Source: Kribbella capetownensis
GTDB taxonomy: Bacteria; Actinomycetota; Actinomycetes; Propionibacteriales; Kribbellaceae
Direction of reading: 5' to 3'
Assembly: GCF_004331485.1 (NCBI RefSeq)
Contig: NZ_SJKD01000002.1
Coordinates: 558,001-622,000 of the forward strand
DNA: 64,000 nucleotides
Shown here: positions 25,163 through 33,736 of the stretch, piece after piece
How the letters are laid out: each line of letters starts with the position of its first letter
How positions within the stretch are numbered: position 1 is the first letter of the stretch
Made by a program: the position numbers and the translations under genes
The notes under the pieces: model-generated
Told to the model about the DNA's origin: nothing
Database searches by the model: none
What the model saw: the letters and a program-made list of their open reading frames with translations, nothing else

Positions 25163-28147
25163 TCAAGTAGCACTGTGCGTTGTACGGCCGAGTCTGAGCG
25201 CGAGAGCAGAGACCTCGTGACGCGATGAGGTTCCTGTCTTTCGCAACAGATGAGACACATGGGCGCTGACGGTCTTCTGGCTGATGAACAGCGCGTCTGC
25301 GATCTCGGCGTACGTTCGGCCCGCGACCAGGTGAGCGAGCACCTCTCGCTCCCTCGGCGTCAGGGAACGAAGGGCCACCGGCGTGCGGTCGAGCGGCGGC
25401 ACCCGCGGCTCTTCCAATCGGATCTTGCCGAGGACGGCCAGTCTTTCCAGCTCGCGCTGGAGGGCGGTGGCGTCGACCTCGACGGCGAAGGCGTACGCAG
25501 ATCGCAACGGCGCAACGAACGCGACTGTGCTCGGGCTTTGGCTGAGCAGTGCCTGCGCCCAGCGCCATGACATGACCGCTTGTTCCCAACGCATATCGGC
25601 AGCTGCACATCGGTCTGCTGCTTCTTGCCATATCTCGGCCCTGACCGACCCGAACTCGCATCGTTCGGTCTCTGCGGTGAACAAGGCCTCCATGGCTGGT
25701 CGGACCAGATCATCGGCTGCGAGGACATCGAAGGGGACCGGTTGCACAGTCCCGCGAAGGTTGACGACTTCCTCGAGTAGCCGTTGAGCGTTCGCTACGC
25801 CTTCGCGGTCGCGTCGGTCACGCGCACGCTCCGCGAGGTCGGCGGCTGAGCGTGCGCTCCACATCAGCATCTCGTCCGCGATCTGGACATCAATGGACTG
25901 CACTATGAGGGTCCGCGAAAGCATGCTCTGAGCTTCGTCGGGACGACCATCTGCCAGCAGGTGCTCGGCGAGGATCGGCGGCGCCATGAGAGCTGGGCGG
26001 TCCTCCAGGTCCGGTATGGCTTCTCTGGCTCGCCGTAGGTGCAGACGGGCCGCGGCCAGGTCTCCACGCCGTGTGGACAGCAATGCGGCGGCGAGCCGTA
26101 CGTCGGCCGTCTTGTCCGCTCCTTCGACCAAGGCGAGGCCTCGGCGGATGACGTGGCCGGCGTCCGCGAAGCGTCCGAACATCAGCAGTTGGCCCGCCAG
26201 AACCCGCGTGAGGCCGGAGACCACGTTTGACGCGCCCGCGGCTACGACCTCGCTGAGCCCTTCGGCCATGATCTCGGTCGACTCGGCGACACGGCCGCGC
26301 GAGTCGAGGTAGTCGGACCTGACCATACGGGCGTTTTCGAGCAAGATAGGGTCCTTCGTCATCCGGGCGAAACGCACGCACTCGGCTGAGTCGCGATCGG
26401 ACCGGTCCTCCCGGATGAAGGCCAACGCCCGGGCCCGGTATGCGTGCGTCAGCGCCTCGTTGGTTCCGGACCGGTGCGCTGCCTGGACTGCTTGCTCGGC
26501 GTACTGTCGCGCCGACTCGGGGGCGTTGCTGAATGTGTGACTCTCGCTCAGAGCGGCGAGCGCGTCGGCATACTCCCGGCTGTCAGCAGACGTCCGGGCC
26601 AGCTCGACAGCGCGCTCGAGCTCATGGATCGGTTCGCCGCTGGCACGGCCCGTTGCCAGGGCGCTGAAGGACCAGCCCCTGATGACCCGGCTTGCCCGCA
26701 CTGGGTCGGCTCGTTCATCGACGAGGTCATGCGCCCGATCCCACGCCGTGAAGATTGACTCGTCGTCCCCCGCCAGCCGGTGAGCATCAGCGACGCGCTC
26801 CAGCAGGTCGAGTTCTTGGACCACGCTGTGCGCTTCGCCGTGATGGACGGTAGGCCAGAGGCGCGTCGCCCGGCTCAGGTGAAGCGCCTCCTCGCGAAGC
26901 GCCTTGACCTCGTGTGCGAGATCGGCCGCGCGTAGCGACGTTTCGAGGCAGGACTTCAGGTCTCCTGCACTCTGGTGGTGCAGTGCCAGGTCGCCGAGCC
27001 GCCGTACCTCGTCGATGCCTGTGCGGGACCGGGACTCGAGCGCCTTCGCCCACGCCGCGTGCAGGGGACCTGCCTCTCCAGGGACAAAGGTTCCATGCAG
27101 TACGTCGGGCACGAGGGGATGCCGGAACCAGCACGTCTCGGCGCCCAGTGCAACGCAGATGCCGGCGTTCGTCGCTTCGACCAGCGCGGCGACCACGGCC
27201 TCGGCGCCGATGCCGCGCGTAGCGGCGACCGCGGTCAGATCGTGGATCAGCACGGGCCTTCCGCCGACTGCCAGCATCCGGGTGACCTCGCGCGCCGGCG
27301 CCGGCAGCCGGTGCCAGGCCCCGAGCAGTGCTGCCGTCAACTCTGTGGGCAAGTCAGCGGGCAGGCGGTCATCTCCGAGCGTGACTCCACGCACGAGGAG
27401 CTCGCTGAGATAGGGATTGCCGTCGGAACGTCGGACCACCTCGGCTACCAGCCGCGGATGTGGTCGGCCGCCGAGCAGCGAGACGAGCTGATCCTCGGTC
27501 TCGTCCCGGCTCAGCCTGTTCAGCTGCAGGGATGAAACCGACGGTAGCCGGGCCAGGTCTGCCAACCAGCCGTGCAGCGGATGCCCCACCGGTAGTTCCT
27601 CGTCCCGATACGTCGTCAGCAGGGCCAGCCGTTGGCTCCTATAGCCGGCGACAAGGTAGGTGATCGCATCACGCGACGCAGGATCTGCCCATTGCACATC
27701 GTCCACGACCAGCACAGTCGGCCGCCGCGACGCGATTGCCATCAGCAGCCCATCGACGACCGCCAGCAATCGAACCGTACCCAGCGAGGGCTGCCCGCCC
27801 AACGAAGGCAACAGTTCAGCAGCGTCCGGGACAGCGGCCAACACTTCGGACACCTCCGAAGGCGAGGCCGACTCCAGCCAGCCCTCCAAGGCGCTGACCA
27901 GCGGCATGTACGGCGCATCAACCGCACCGAACCGCACGCAGCCGCCCCACAACACCGCTACGCCTTGCGCAGCCGCTTCTTCGCAGACCGCCCTCACCAG
28001 GCGCGTCTTGCCAACGCCCGCCTCGCCGTGCACGAACACCGCACACGGCCGACCGTCAACGACGGCACCAAGCGCCGTCGCGAGAACCCCGCGCTCCTCA
28101 ACCCGGCCGGCGATGTCGGTATCCCGCCGAGCCGCCGCCCCTTCCAC
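25163..28147 (-). CDS. LuxR-family LAL regulator with AAA/STAND ATPase
   Basis: A 994-residue protein: AAA domain with Walker A GEAGVGKT (residues 41-48) and Walker B LVVDDVQWADPAS, a helical repeat middle, and a C-terminal LuxR helix-turn-helix (LTPREREVLAHLVAGRTYAE..., about residues 930-985). It is of the same class as 8226-11138 but clearly diverged, so this is not a recent duplicate. There is no obvious target gene beside it: upstream is a small hypothetical gene, and downstream is a 151-bp gap after the DUF378 gene, in which nothing else is seen. Confidence 0.9.
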   Translation of the reverse strand: MEGAAARRDTDIAGRVEERGVLATALGAVVDGRPCAVFVHGEAGVGKTRLVRAVCEEAAAQGVAVLWGGCVRFGAVDAPYMPLVSALEGWLESASPSEVSEVLAAVPDAAELLPSLGGQPSLGTVRLLAVVDGLLMAIASRRPTVLVVDDVQWADPASRDAITYLVAGYRSQRLALLTTYRDEELPVGHPLHGWLADLARLPSVSSLQLNRLSRDETEDQLVSLLGGRPHPRLVAEVVRRSDGNPYLSELLVRGVTLGDDRLPADLPTELTAALLGAWHRLPAPAREVTRMLAVGGRPVLIHDLTAVAATRGIGAEAVVAALVEATNAGICVALGAETCWFRHPLVPDVLHGTFVPGEAGPLHAAWAKALESRSRTGIDEVRRLGDLALHHQSAGDLKSCLETSLRAADLAHEVKALREEALHLSRATRLWPTVHHGEAHSVVQELDLLERVADAHRLAGDDESIFTAWDRAHDLVDERADPVRASRVIRGWSFSALATGRASGEPIHELERAVELARTSADSREYADALAALSESHTFSNAPESARQYAEQAVQAAHRSGTNEALTHAYRARALAFIREDRSDRDSAECVRFARMTKDPILLENARMVRSDYLDSRGRVAESTEIMAEGLSEVVAAGASNVVSGLTRVLAGQLLMFGRFADAGHVIRRGLALVEGADKTADVRLAAALLSTRRGDLAAARLHLRRAREAIPDLEDRPALMAPPILAEHLLADGRPDEAQSMLSRTLIVQSIDVQIADEMLMWSARSAADLAERARDRRDREGVANAQRLLEEVVNLRGTVQPVPFDVLAADDLVRPAMEALFTAETERCEFGSVRAEIWQEAADRCAAADMRWEQAVMSWRWAQALLSQSPSTVAFVAPLRSAYAFAVEVDATALQRELERLAVLGKIRLEEPRVPPLDRTPVALRSLTPREREVLAHLVAGRTYAEIADALFISQKTVSAHVSHLLRKTGTSSRHEVSALALRLGRTTHSAT

Positions 28148-28370
28148 AATGCCCAGTCTGACGGAGCACCGCTAGCTTGTCTGCCCGTCCAGACGACAAA
28201 CGCTGCCTTGCCAAACCGCGGCACGTACGGCATCGAAGGACCGGTTCTTGACTCCAGTTGCTCCAGGAACTCCGCCGCACAGAGCTGGCAGGCGTGCCCT
28301 CAGACACCGGCAGATCGCCTGGGAGGTGGTGTCGAGGGCAGCCTGCCGGAACGGCTCTGTGGTGTGTCGG
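28148..28370. other. Intergenic, no gene recognised
   Basis: 223 bp between the LAL regulator start and a small hypothetical gene. It contains no frame with convincing codon use and no clear hairpin. It should hold the LAL promoter, but no unmistakable -10/-35 pair was found. Confidence 0.4.
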
Positions 28371-28592
28371 TCAGCCGTTGATGTAGAACTCTTTCCCGTA
28401 GTGGTAATACTCCGGGAGCGGGCCGAGCCAGATGTCGATGTAGATCCACGCATCGTAGGGGAGGTCGTGGGAGCCGCCATCCGACTCCTGGGCGTCGACG
28501 CATGTTCCCTTCCCGCCCGATGCGGTCAGGGTGTAGCGAATGTTGTACTGACCGGACAAACTCTGGGTGGTGACGCCCATCCTGGGCGCCAT
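28371..28592 (-). CDS. Small hypothetical protein
   Basis: A 73-residue protein with a Tyr/Asp-rich core (YNIRYTLTASGGKGTCVDAQ ... LPYDAWIYIDIWLGP), ending YHYGKEFYING. An AGGA lies 6 nt before the start. There is no signal peptide, although the composition looks like an exported or beta-rich protein. It could be a remnant of a longer secreted protein. No family is assigned. Confidence 0.45.
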   Translation of the reverse strand: MAPRMGVTTQSLSGQYNIRYTLTASGGKGTCVDAQESDGGSHDLPYDAWIYIDIWLGPLPEYYHYGKEFYING

Positions 28593-28641
28593 GCGACGTC
28601 CTGACCCCTTCCCGCATTGAGAGCTGTCCGCACGTCGTCGC

Positions 28642-29580
28642 CTATGCGTTGTCCAGTTCCGCCAGTTCGTCCTCGGTGAGGATGGTGGACGCGCCTACCA
28701 CGGCCTCCTCGACCTGATTGACGCTGCTGGCTCCGACGATCGGGGTGAGCGCCGGGCTCCCGGAGGCCAGCCACGCGAGCACCACCTGGCCCGGTAGGAG
28801 TCCGCGCGCAGTGGCGACACGGGTCAGCGCCGCCAGCCGTCGTTCGGTGCCGGGGTGGCGGTACTCGGTCTCGAGTGGACGGTCGGTGCGGTCGTATCGG
28901 CCCTGGAGGGTGGCGGTGTAGACCCAGCCGTCGAACGACGGGTTGCGTCGCAGGAAGTCGAGGCCGTCCGGTGACAGCATTCCCAGCGGGATCGGCTGGC
29001 CCTCCACGTCCATGCCGCCGGCGGGCTGTAGATAGGAGTAGCGCTCCTGGTAAGCGACTGGTTGCGGGTGGCCGGCGCGTTCGGCGGTGGCCCGGATCCG
29101 CTCGAGCAGCCAGGACGGGTGGTTTGACACGCCCCAGCGAGCGGTCAGGCCGTCACGGACCAGGCCGCCGAACGTCTCGACCAGGTCCTCCACCGGAACG
29201 GTCGGGTCTTCGACGTGCGCCCAGTACAGGTCCACACCGTCCACGCCCAGCCGCTCCAAGCTCTTTGCCATCGCTCCGCGCACGACGTCCTCGCGCAGTC
29301 CTTCGAGATGGTCGGGGAACCCGCCGACCCGCGTGGGCTGGGCGCCGACCTTGGTACTGAGGTGGACGCGGACCCCGGAGTTGGACGCCAGCCAGCGGCC
29401 CAGCAGCGCCTCGCTCTGGCCGCCGAAGCCCGTCTCGGAGGTCCAGAAGCTGTAGTTGTCGGAGGTGTCGATGAAGGCCCCGCCCAGTTCGGCGTACCGG
29501 TCGAGGATCGCGAAAGCGGTCCGTTCGTCCACCGTGGTGCCGAAGTACATCGTCCCGAGGGCCATAGTGGGTGTGTTCAT
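28642..29580 (-). CDS. Aldo/keto reductase
   Basis: A 312-residue NADPH-dependent reductase with a TIM-barrel fold. ALGTMYFGTTVDE is followed by the catalytic Asp/Tyr segment FIDTSDNYSFW, then LSTKVGA (catalytic Lys), DLYWAHVEDP (His), WGVSNHPSWLL, and the cofactor-binding TPIVGASSVNQVEEAV. This is the AKR11/12-like family with unknown carbonyl substrate. The start ATG 29580 has GGAG upstream. The mosaic island begins just beyond its start. Confidence 0.92.
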   Translation of the reverse strand: MNTPTMALGTMYFGTTVDERTAFAILDRYAELGGAFIDTSDNYSFWTSETGFGGQSEALLGRWLASNSGVRVHLSTKVGAQPTRVGGFPDHLEGLREDVVRGAMAKSLERLGVDGVDLYWAHVEDPTVPVEDLVETFGGLVRDGLTARWGVSNHPSWLLERIRATAERAGHPQPVAYQERYSYLQPAGGMDVEGQPIPLGMLSPDGLDFLRRNPSFDGWVYTATLQGRYDRTDRPLETEYRHPGTERRLAALTRVATARGLLPGQVVLAWLASGSPALTPIVGASSVNQVEEAVVGASTILTEDELAELDNA

Positions 29581-29689
29581 TGCTCCAGCCTCATTGCTGG
29601 AGCGCGTTCCAGGTCAAGCCGCAAGTTCACGAGACCTGCGGAGTCGCGGGAGGCAGGCTCGGGCAGACCCGCCCGAAGCGGTCAGGTTG

Positions 29690-30330
29690 GCGACGGCACC
29701 GCTCCGACCAGCACCGGCGCCATCCGAGCCACCGGACCGGAAGGGCCGAGGCGCCCAGCCGACGCACGTCGTCGCCGGCGTTGATCAGCTCGGTCGCGTT
29801 GTAGTGACGCTGGTTTCTTGAGAGACGCGAGAATGCCAAGGCGGCGTGCGGCTGAGGCTTCGGAGTTGGTAGCCCCGGCTTGCCTGCGTGCTCGGTGGGG
29901 TTGACTGCCGCACCGTTGAGTCGGCCAATCCCTTGCAGACATGAGGTCTGCACATCCGGCGACACAGTCGGCAGCCTGCTGGGTTGTTCCGGGGTGCGCC
30001 GGTTGCCCGCGTGGTCGTGACACTGATGAGGCTTAGTCGTTCGGTGCTCGATGTCCTTCTGATGGCCCCTGCGATGGATGCGGCATCTGCGCAGCTCTGC
30101 AGAGAACGTGTCCAGGGTTTCCACGTTGAGCCGCGCCAGCTGTGTCGACCCGAGGAAGCCGGTGGAGGAGCTGCGATCACCGAGGCGACCGAGGCGCCCA
30201 GGAGAGGTGGCCCCGATCACCTCGCGGGTTGTCGATGCGGGTGCTCTATCCGCTGCTGGGCACGGAGAGCTGGCTGGCCGAGTGCCGCTCGTCGAGCCCC
30301 CGAGAGAATTCGGCCCGAAGCCGCCTGAAG
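29690..30330 (-). pseudogene. Degenerate tyrosine-recombinase integrase
   Basis: Pieces of an actinobacterial phage/AICE-type integrase are recognisable in changing frames. The N-terminal domain reads RLNVETLDTFSAELRRCR and DIEHRTTKPHQC, then in another frame CRPHVCKGLADSTVRQ, and further on AVNPTEHAGKPGLPTPKPQP. Near the C-terminal end is RHYNATELINAGDDVR (29762-29812), then AGRLGPSG in a shifted frame. The part that should carry the first catalytic Arg is deleted. The gene is dead, with several frameshifts. It marks the left edge of the accessory island. Confidence 0.75.
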
Positions 30331-30472
30331 ATCGTGATCCAGAGTCTTGACTAGTGCTTGATCGTCCAGTCGTGTGGGTTATGGCGAGTACAACCACGAG
30401 TGGGGGACGAGTGTCGCGCATCACCCGACGGAGGACAGGCTGCCGTCGAGAAGAGCCTGCCGGACACACCTC

Positions 30473-30751
30473 TTATGGATCAAGGACGCGCCTGCGGCGC
30501 GCGGCCCCGGACTGCGGGCGGCGCTGGCGCGCCGTCCTCGCCGGTGCCCAACAGCAGGACGCTTCCCCATCACTCGATCGCAACCGCCAGGAGCCGCACA
30601 CCCCACTCAGGAACGCATCCTCTGGCTCGCCGCCGGCAGCCAGCGCGTCGTCGCGCCGCTCAGCCGTCAGCCAGAGCCGCGCGAACTCGCGCACGGGTAC
30701 CCGCAAGTTCGTCCGCGGGATCCGCTCGAAATCCCGAGCAGTCAGCTCCAT
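30473..30751 (-). CDS. Hypothetical protein, possibly island-associated and 3' altered
   Basis: A 92-residue frame. The first 57 residues (MELTARDFERIPRTNLRVPV ... FARLWLTAERRDDALAAG) look like a real helical protein. The last 30 are Arg/Ala-rich and may result from a frameshift. No Shine-Dalgarno is seen before ATG 30751. It sits between the dead integrase and an excisionase-like gene, so it may have belonged to the same integrative element. Confidence 0.4.
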   Translation of the reverse strand: MELTARDFERIPRTNLRVPVREFARLWLTAERRDDALAAGGEPEDAFLSGVCGSWRLRSSDGEASCCWAPARTARQRRPQSGAARRRRVLDP

Positions 30752-30840
30752 GCCACAACACGATCAGCAGACACCGACAAATTCCACAGAAACTACCTCG
30801 CGCGGCGGGCAGAGATGCATTCATCATCGGTACGTCGCGA

Positions 30841-31418
30841 CTACCTGGGATGACTGTCCAGCGCGAGCGCAGCAGCCCTTGCCCGCTGATACATAATCAG
30901 ATGGTCCTCTCGGAACCAGAACCTGCCACGAGCGTCACGGTCACACGGAATCCGGTCGGCCCTGGCCATCCGTCGAACAGTTGAGACGCTGCAACCCAGA
31001 ATCTTCGACGCCGCGGTTGGACTCAGCTGCCCGGCCCGACCGTCGATTGGAGGATGAGACTCTACATACTGCTCGACCTCACGCCGAAACAGCGGAAACG
31101 TCGAGGTCAGGGAGCAGCGCAGCTGACCCGCGGCGACCAGTTCCCGAACTGCGGCCATCGGACGAGCGATGATGCGCGCAGCCTCTCCGATCGAGATCAC
31201 GTCCCCCAGAGCCAGCAGCGCCTCCAACGCCGGGCGGGGGTATCTCCGGTACCCCGACCCACGCTCGAGCAGCCCCTGCGCGCCATCCGGTGCACCGTAC
31301 TTTCACTCACGCCGAGAATACGGGCTGCCTCCTTCGCCGAGACCCACTTGGCCTCGTGCTGCTCATAGGCGCGGCGCGTGTCTGGTGTGGTCAAGATGCG
31401 GGGAGGGGGTCGAGCCAT
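30841..31418 (-). pseudogene. Frameshifted excisionase-like helix-turn-helix gene
   Basis: The N-terminal part starts near ATG 31418 and contains KWVSAKEAARILGVSESTVH (an MerR/excisionase-type helix-turn-helix). Near 31270 the frame changes and continues as GLLERGSGYRRYPRPALEAL, then ISIGEAARIIARPMAAVREL (second HTH) and LSPTAASKILGCSVSTVRRM (third HTH), ending at 30841. Read together this would be one protein of about 190 residues with three HTH units. One indel separates the halves; the downstream half could still start at TTG 31227. It overlaps the 3' end of the SRAP gene. Confidence 0.6.
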
Positions 31419-32020
31419 TGGGCCCAGTCGTCGGGGCCGATGGCCATGGGCATGCGGTCGTGGATGCGTCCGATCTCGTTGGTCGCGGTGGTGGTCAGGA
31501 TCGTGTAGGACCACCACAGCAACGCACCGGGATCGTCCTCCGGCAACGTCTTGTCTTTCCAGACTTCGTACAGGCCGGCCAGAGCGAGTGAAGAGCCGTC
31601 AGTGGGCCGGAACGCGAAGGGCTGCTTGAGCGGCTTCTTGGTCTTCTCGCTGATCTGGTCGGTCTCGAACCACTCGTAGAAGGCGTCGACCGGGATCCGG
31701 CAGCGCCGCGACTTGAACGCCGCCCTGTAAGCAGGCTTCTCATCGACCCTTTCGGACCGTGCGTTGACCATCCGGTTGCCGATCTTGGCGTCTTCGGCCC
31801 AGAACGGGACCAGGCGGCCCCATTTGAACAGGCGCAGTTGCCGGACCGCGTCGGCGTCCTTCGGGCCGCCCGACGGTGCTCGCGCGATCACGACCGGCGC
31901 GGTCTTGGTCGGGGCCACGTTGTAGTCCGGGCTTTTCAGGTCCTCGGCGTTGTCGCCGTCGACCTGGAACTGTTCGAGCAGGACGGTCCGGCGGGCTGTT
32001 GACGCGTAGCGACCACACAT
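31391..32020 (-). CDS. SRAP/HMCES (YedK-like) DNA-protein crosslink protein, C-terminally shortened
   Basis: A 209-residue SRAP protein. Met is removed so that Cys2 of MCGRYAST can crosslink to abasic sites in single-stranded DNA. Other conserved parts are PDYNVAPTKTAPVV, NARSERVDEKPAYRAAFKSRRC (with the catalytic Asn and Glu region), IPVDAFYEWF, and the active-site His in IGRIHDRMP. The protein stops at WLDPLPAS, about 40-50 residues short of the usual end, where the helix-turn-helix relic starts. It shields or repairs abasic sites. It lies next to the DNA-ligase relic, and a second, mutated SRAP copy is at 51475. Confidence 0.85.
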   Translation of the reverse strand: MCGRYASTARRTVLLEQFQVDGDNAEDLKSPDYNVAPTKTAPVVIARAPSGGPKDADAVRQLRLFKWGRLVPFWAEDAKIGNRMVNARSERVDEKPAYRAAFKSRRCRIPVDAFYEWFETDQISEKTKKPLKQPFAFRPTDGSSLALAGLYEVWKDKTLPEDDPGALLWWSYTILTTTATNEIGRIHDRMPMAIGPDDWAQWLDPLPAS

Positions 32021-32133
32021 GACTCCCAGCCTGCCACGCCCGGCGGCGCAGCAGGGTTGAGGTTCGGGTTGAGAGGGTGATACCGGGGCTGTAGGCAACC
32101 ACCTTCGATGAAGGGAGCACAGCCAGGTCGGAG

Positions 32134-32328
32134 ATGACATCGAGCCGCAGCAGCGGCCACGACTGGCCGGACGAGCAGGTCGATCAGCTGCACGACCTGG
32201 CCGCGGGCAACACACCCGTCGGGGTGATGAGTGTCAAGCTCGGGCGGTCCGAGGATGCGATCCGGTCCAAGGCGCAGTCGGAGGGATCAGGCTGGCGCCG
32301 CCGACCCGGTCGCCGTACGGCGACATGA
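32134..32328 (+). CDS. Small helix-turn-helix-like hypothetical protein
   Basis: A 64-residue protein, DWPDEQVDQLHDLAAGNTPV followed by GVMSVKLGRSEDAIRSKAQS, which looks like a Myb/SANT-like or simple HTH segment with a basic tail RRRPGRRTAT. GGAG precedes the ATG directly, and GAAGGGAGC lies further up. It is divergent from the SRAP gene and is followed by the small zinc-type frame and the ligase start, suggesting an old DNA-repair operon. Confidence 0.6.
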   Translation: MTSSRSSGHDWPDEQVDQLHDLAAGNTPVGVMSVKLGRSEDAIRSKAQSEGSGWRRRPGRRTAT

Positions 32329-32355
32329 GCTGAGGTCTGGGCGCAGTCTGGTGCC

Positions 32356-32532
32356 ATGGCCTGGGTCTGGCGGTGCGGGAAGTGCGACGGGGCCAACGCC
32401 CTGGAGCATCACCGGTTCTGCCTGTACCGCGACCGCCGGCACAAGGTCCGAGGCGTGAAGATCGTCGTGTGGCCGCCATTCCGCCGAGCGGGGGACAGGG
32501 GTGGCGATGACACCGGCCAAGCGACGCACTGA
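32356..32532 (+). CDS. Small CxxC protein upstream of ligase relic
   Basis: A 58-residue frame, MAWVWRCGKCDGANALEHHR and so on, with one CxxC (7-10) plus HH (18-19) and C22, which could bind a metal. Its end overlaps the ligase start (32507) by 26 bp in another frame, as in a coupled operon. The composition is coding-like. No Shine-Dalgarno is obvious. Confidence 0.45.
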   Translation: MAWVWRCGKCDGANALEHHRFCLYRDRRHKVRGVKIVVWPPFRRAGDRGGDDTGQATH

Positions 32533-32665
32533 GCCGACGGAGTTCCGGATCCCGGCCGATCTGGCCGGTCCGGTCGAGGTGGCCCTGGCCCGTTCGGTGG
32601 ACGAGATCCCCGGACCGCGCGCGCGACCAGGTGGCTCGCGCTACGAGGTGAAGTGGGACGGCTAT
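32507..32665 (+). pseudogene. ATP-dependent DNA ligase, fragment 1 of 4 (N-terminus with adenylation lysine)
   Basis: MTPAKRRTEPTEFRIPADLA leads into PVEVALARSVDEIPGP and YEVKWDGY, the ligase motif I (KxDG) with the nucleotide-accepting lysine at residue 49. After the Tyr codon ending at 32665 the frame runs into unrelated sequence. The expected continuation (RVAIVRSGDGARLW) is found at 38837, 6.2 kb away on the same strand. GTG 32501 is an alternative start. Confidence 0.8.
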
Positions 32666-32935
32666 CTTCACTGGACCTGTCAACTGGAGTGGCAAGCAGG
32701 CAGGCCGTTGCGCCATGCGGACAGGCAGAGCAGGCTGGGCCGACATCCGGGCGGCGCTCGGCCTCGTCAGCGTCCAAGTTCCGGCCCCGTCCGTTCTGTG
32801 GCCCGGGCATGGTCTCGCACGTTGTTCGGCGGGTCCGCGAGACGTGCTGACCAGCGATCAGATGTCACCCATCCGCGCGGCAGACCCGCGAGCGGCCCGA
32901 CGCCACCGGGCAGCGTCTGTACGATTCGCGAAGAT

Positions 32936-33736
32936 TCACGCGTCGCGGACCTCGAGCAGGATGCCACCCATAGCTAGGGCTGCGCCGGCGTACGCGGCAA
33001 GGATTGCCAGGCCTTGCCACGGACCGACCGGCATTGTTTCCAGTCCGCGGCTCGTTTGGACCGCCAGCCCGGCGGTCATGGGTGCCCATTCGGTCAGCCA
33101 CTCTCGCCAGCGCGGTTCGCTCACCAGGGTTGCGACGATGGGGAAGACGAAGAGCAGGGAGAGCGAGATCGCAATGGCCGCTCCGGTGTTGCGCACGATG
33201 AGTGCGACTCCGAGACCTATCAGTGCGATCAGGAAGAGGTAGAGCACGGTGCCGGCGCATGCCCGCAGCGTTGTCGTGTCACCTAGCGACAAGGCCGGGT
33301 AGCCGTGCGCAGGGGTGAACCCGTTGGAGGGAAGGACCGTCCTGGCCACCAGCAACGACCCGGTCACCGCGAGGAGGGAGGCCACGAGGACCGGTCCGGT
33401 CACAGCGATCGTCTTGGCGACCAAGGTCAACCACCGTCGGGGGACGGCGGCAAGGGTTGTTCTGATTGTCCCGGTGGCGTACTCGGAGGAGGCGACCAGG
33501 ACTCCGAAGACGACAGCGGCGATCTGACCGACGTACACCCCGGAGAGCGCGATCCTGGTCGCGTCGATGTCGCATTGGCCACCTTGCGGTGCACAGCCGT
33601 CGAAGCGGACGCTGGCGGCAATCACGGCGCCGAGTCCGAGTGTGAGGATGGTGATGCCGGCGAGCAGCCAGCCGGAGGAGCGGACCGTGCGGGTCTTGGT
33701 CCACTCGGCGTGCAGCGCCCGGCCGGCCGGGCTCAC
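32936..33736 (-). CDS. ABC-2 type transporter permease
   Basis: A 266-residue protein starting at GTG 33736 (VSPAGRALHAEWTKTRTVRS). It has six predicted membrane helices and the short 'EYATGTIRTTLAAVPRR' cytoplasmic motif typical of ABC-2 exporter permeases that work with a separate ATPase. The start overlaps the stop of the upstream permease gene by 4 nt (GTGA), so the two are translationally coupled. Likely an antimicrobial or lipid exporter subunit. Confidence 0.87.
   Translation of the reverse strand: MSPAGRALHAEWTKTRTVRSSGWLLAGITILTLGLGAVIAASVRFDGCAPQGGQCDIDATRIALSGVYVGQIAAVVFGVLVASSEYATGTIRTTLAAVPRRWLTLVAKTIAVTGPVLVASLLAVTGSLLVARTVLPSNGFTPAHGYPALSLGDTTTLRACAGTVLYLFLIALIGLGVALIVRNTGAAIAISLSLLFVFPIVATLVSEPRWREWLTEWAPMTAGLAVQTSRGLETMPVGPWQGLAILAAYAGAALAMGGILLEVRDA

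Noticed and set aside
29627..30469. 280-codon minus-strand frame read as an intact gene
   Set aside because: Only parts of it match an integrase, with matching parts continuing in other frames; it is an open stretch through a pseudogene.
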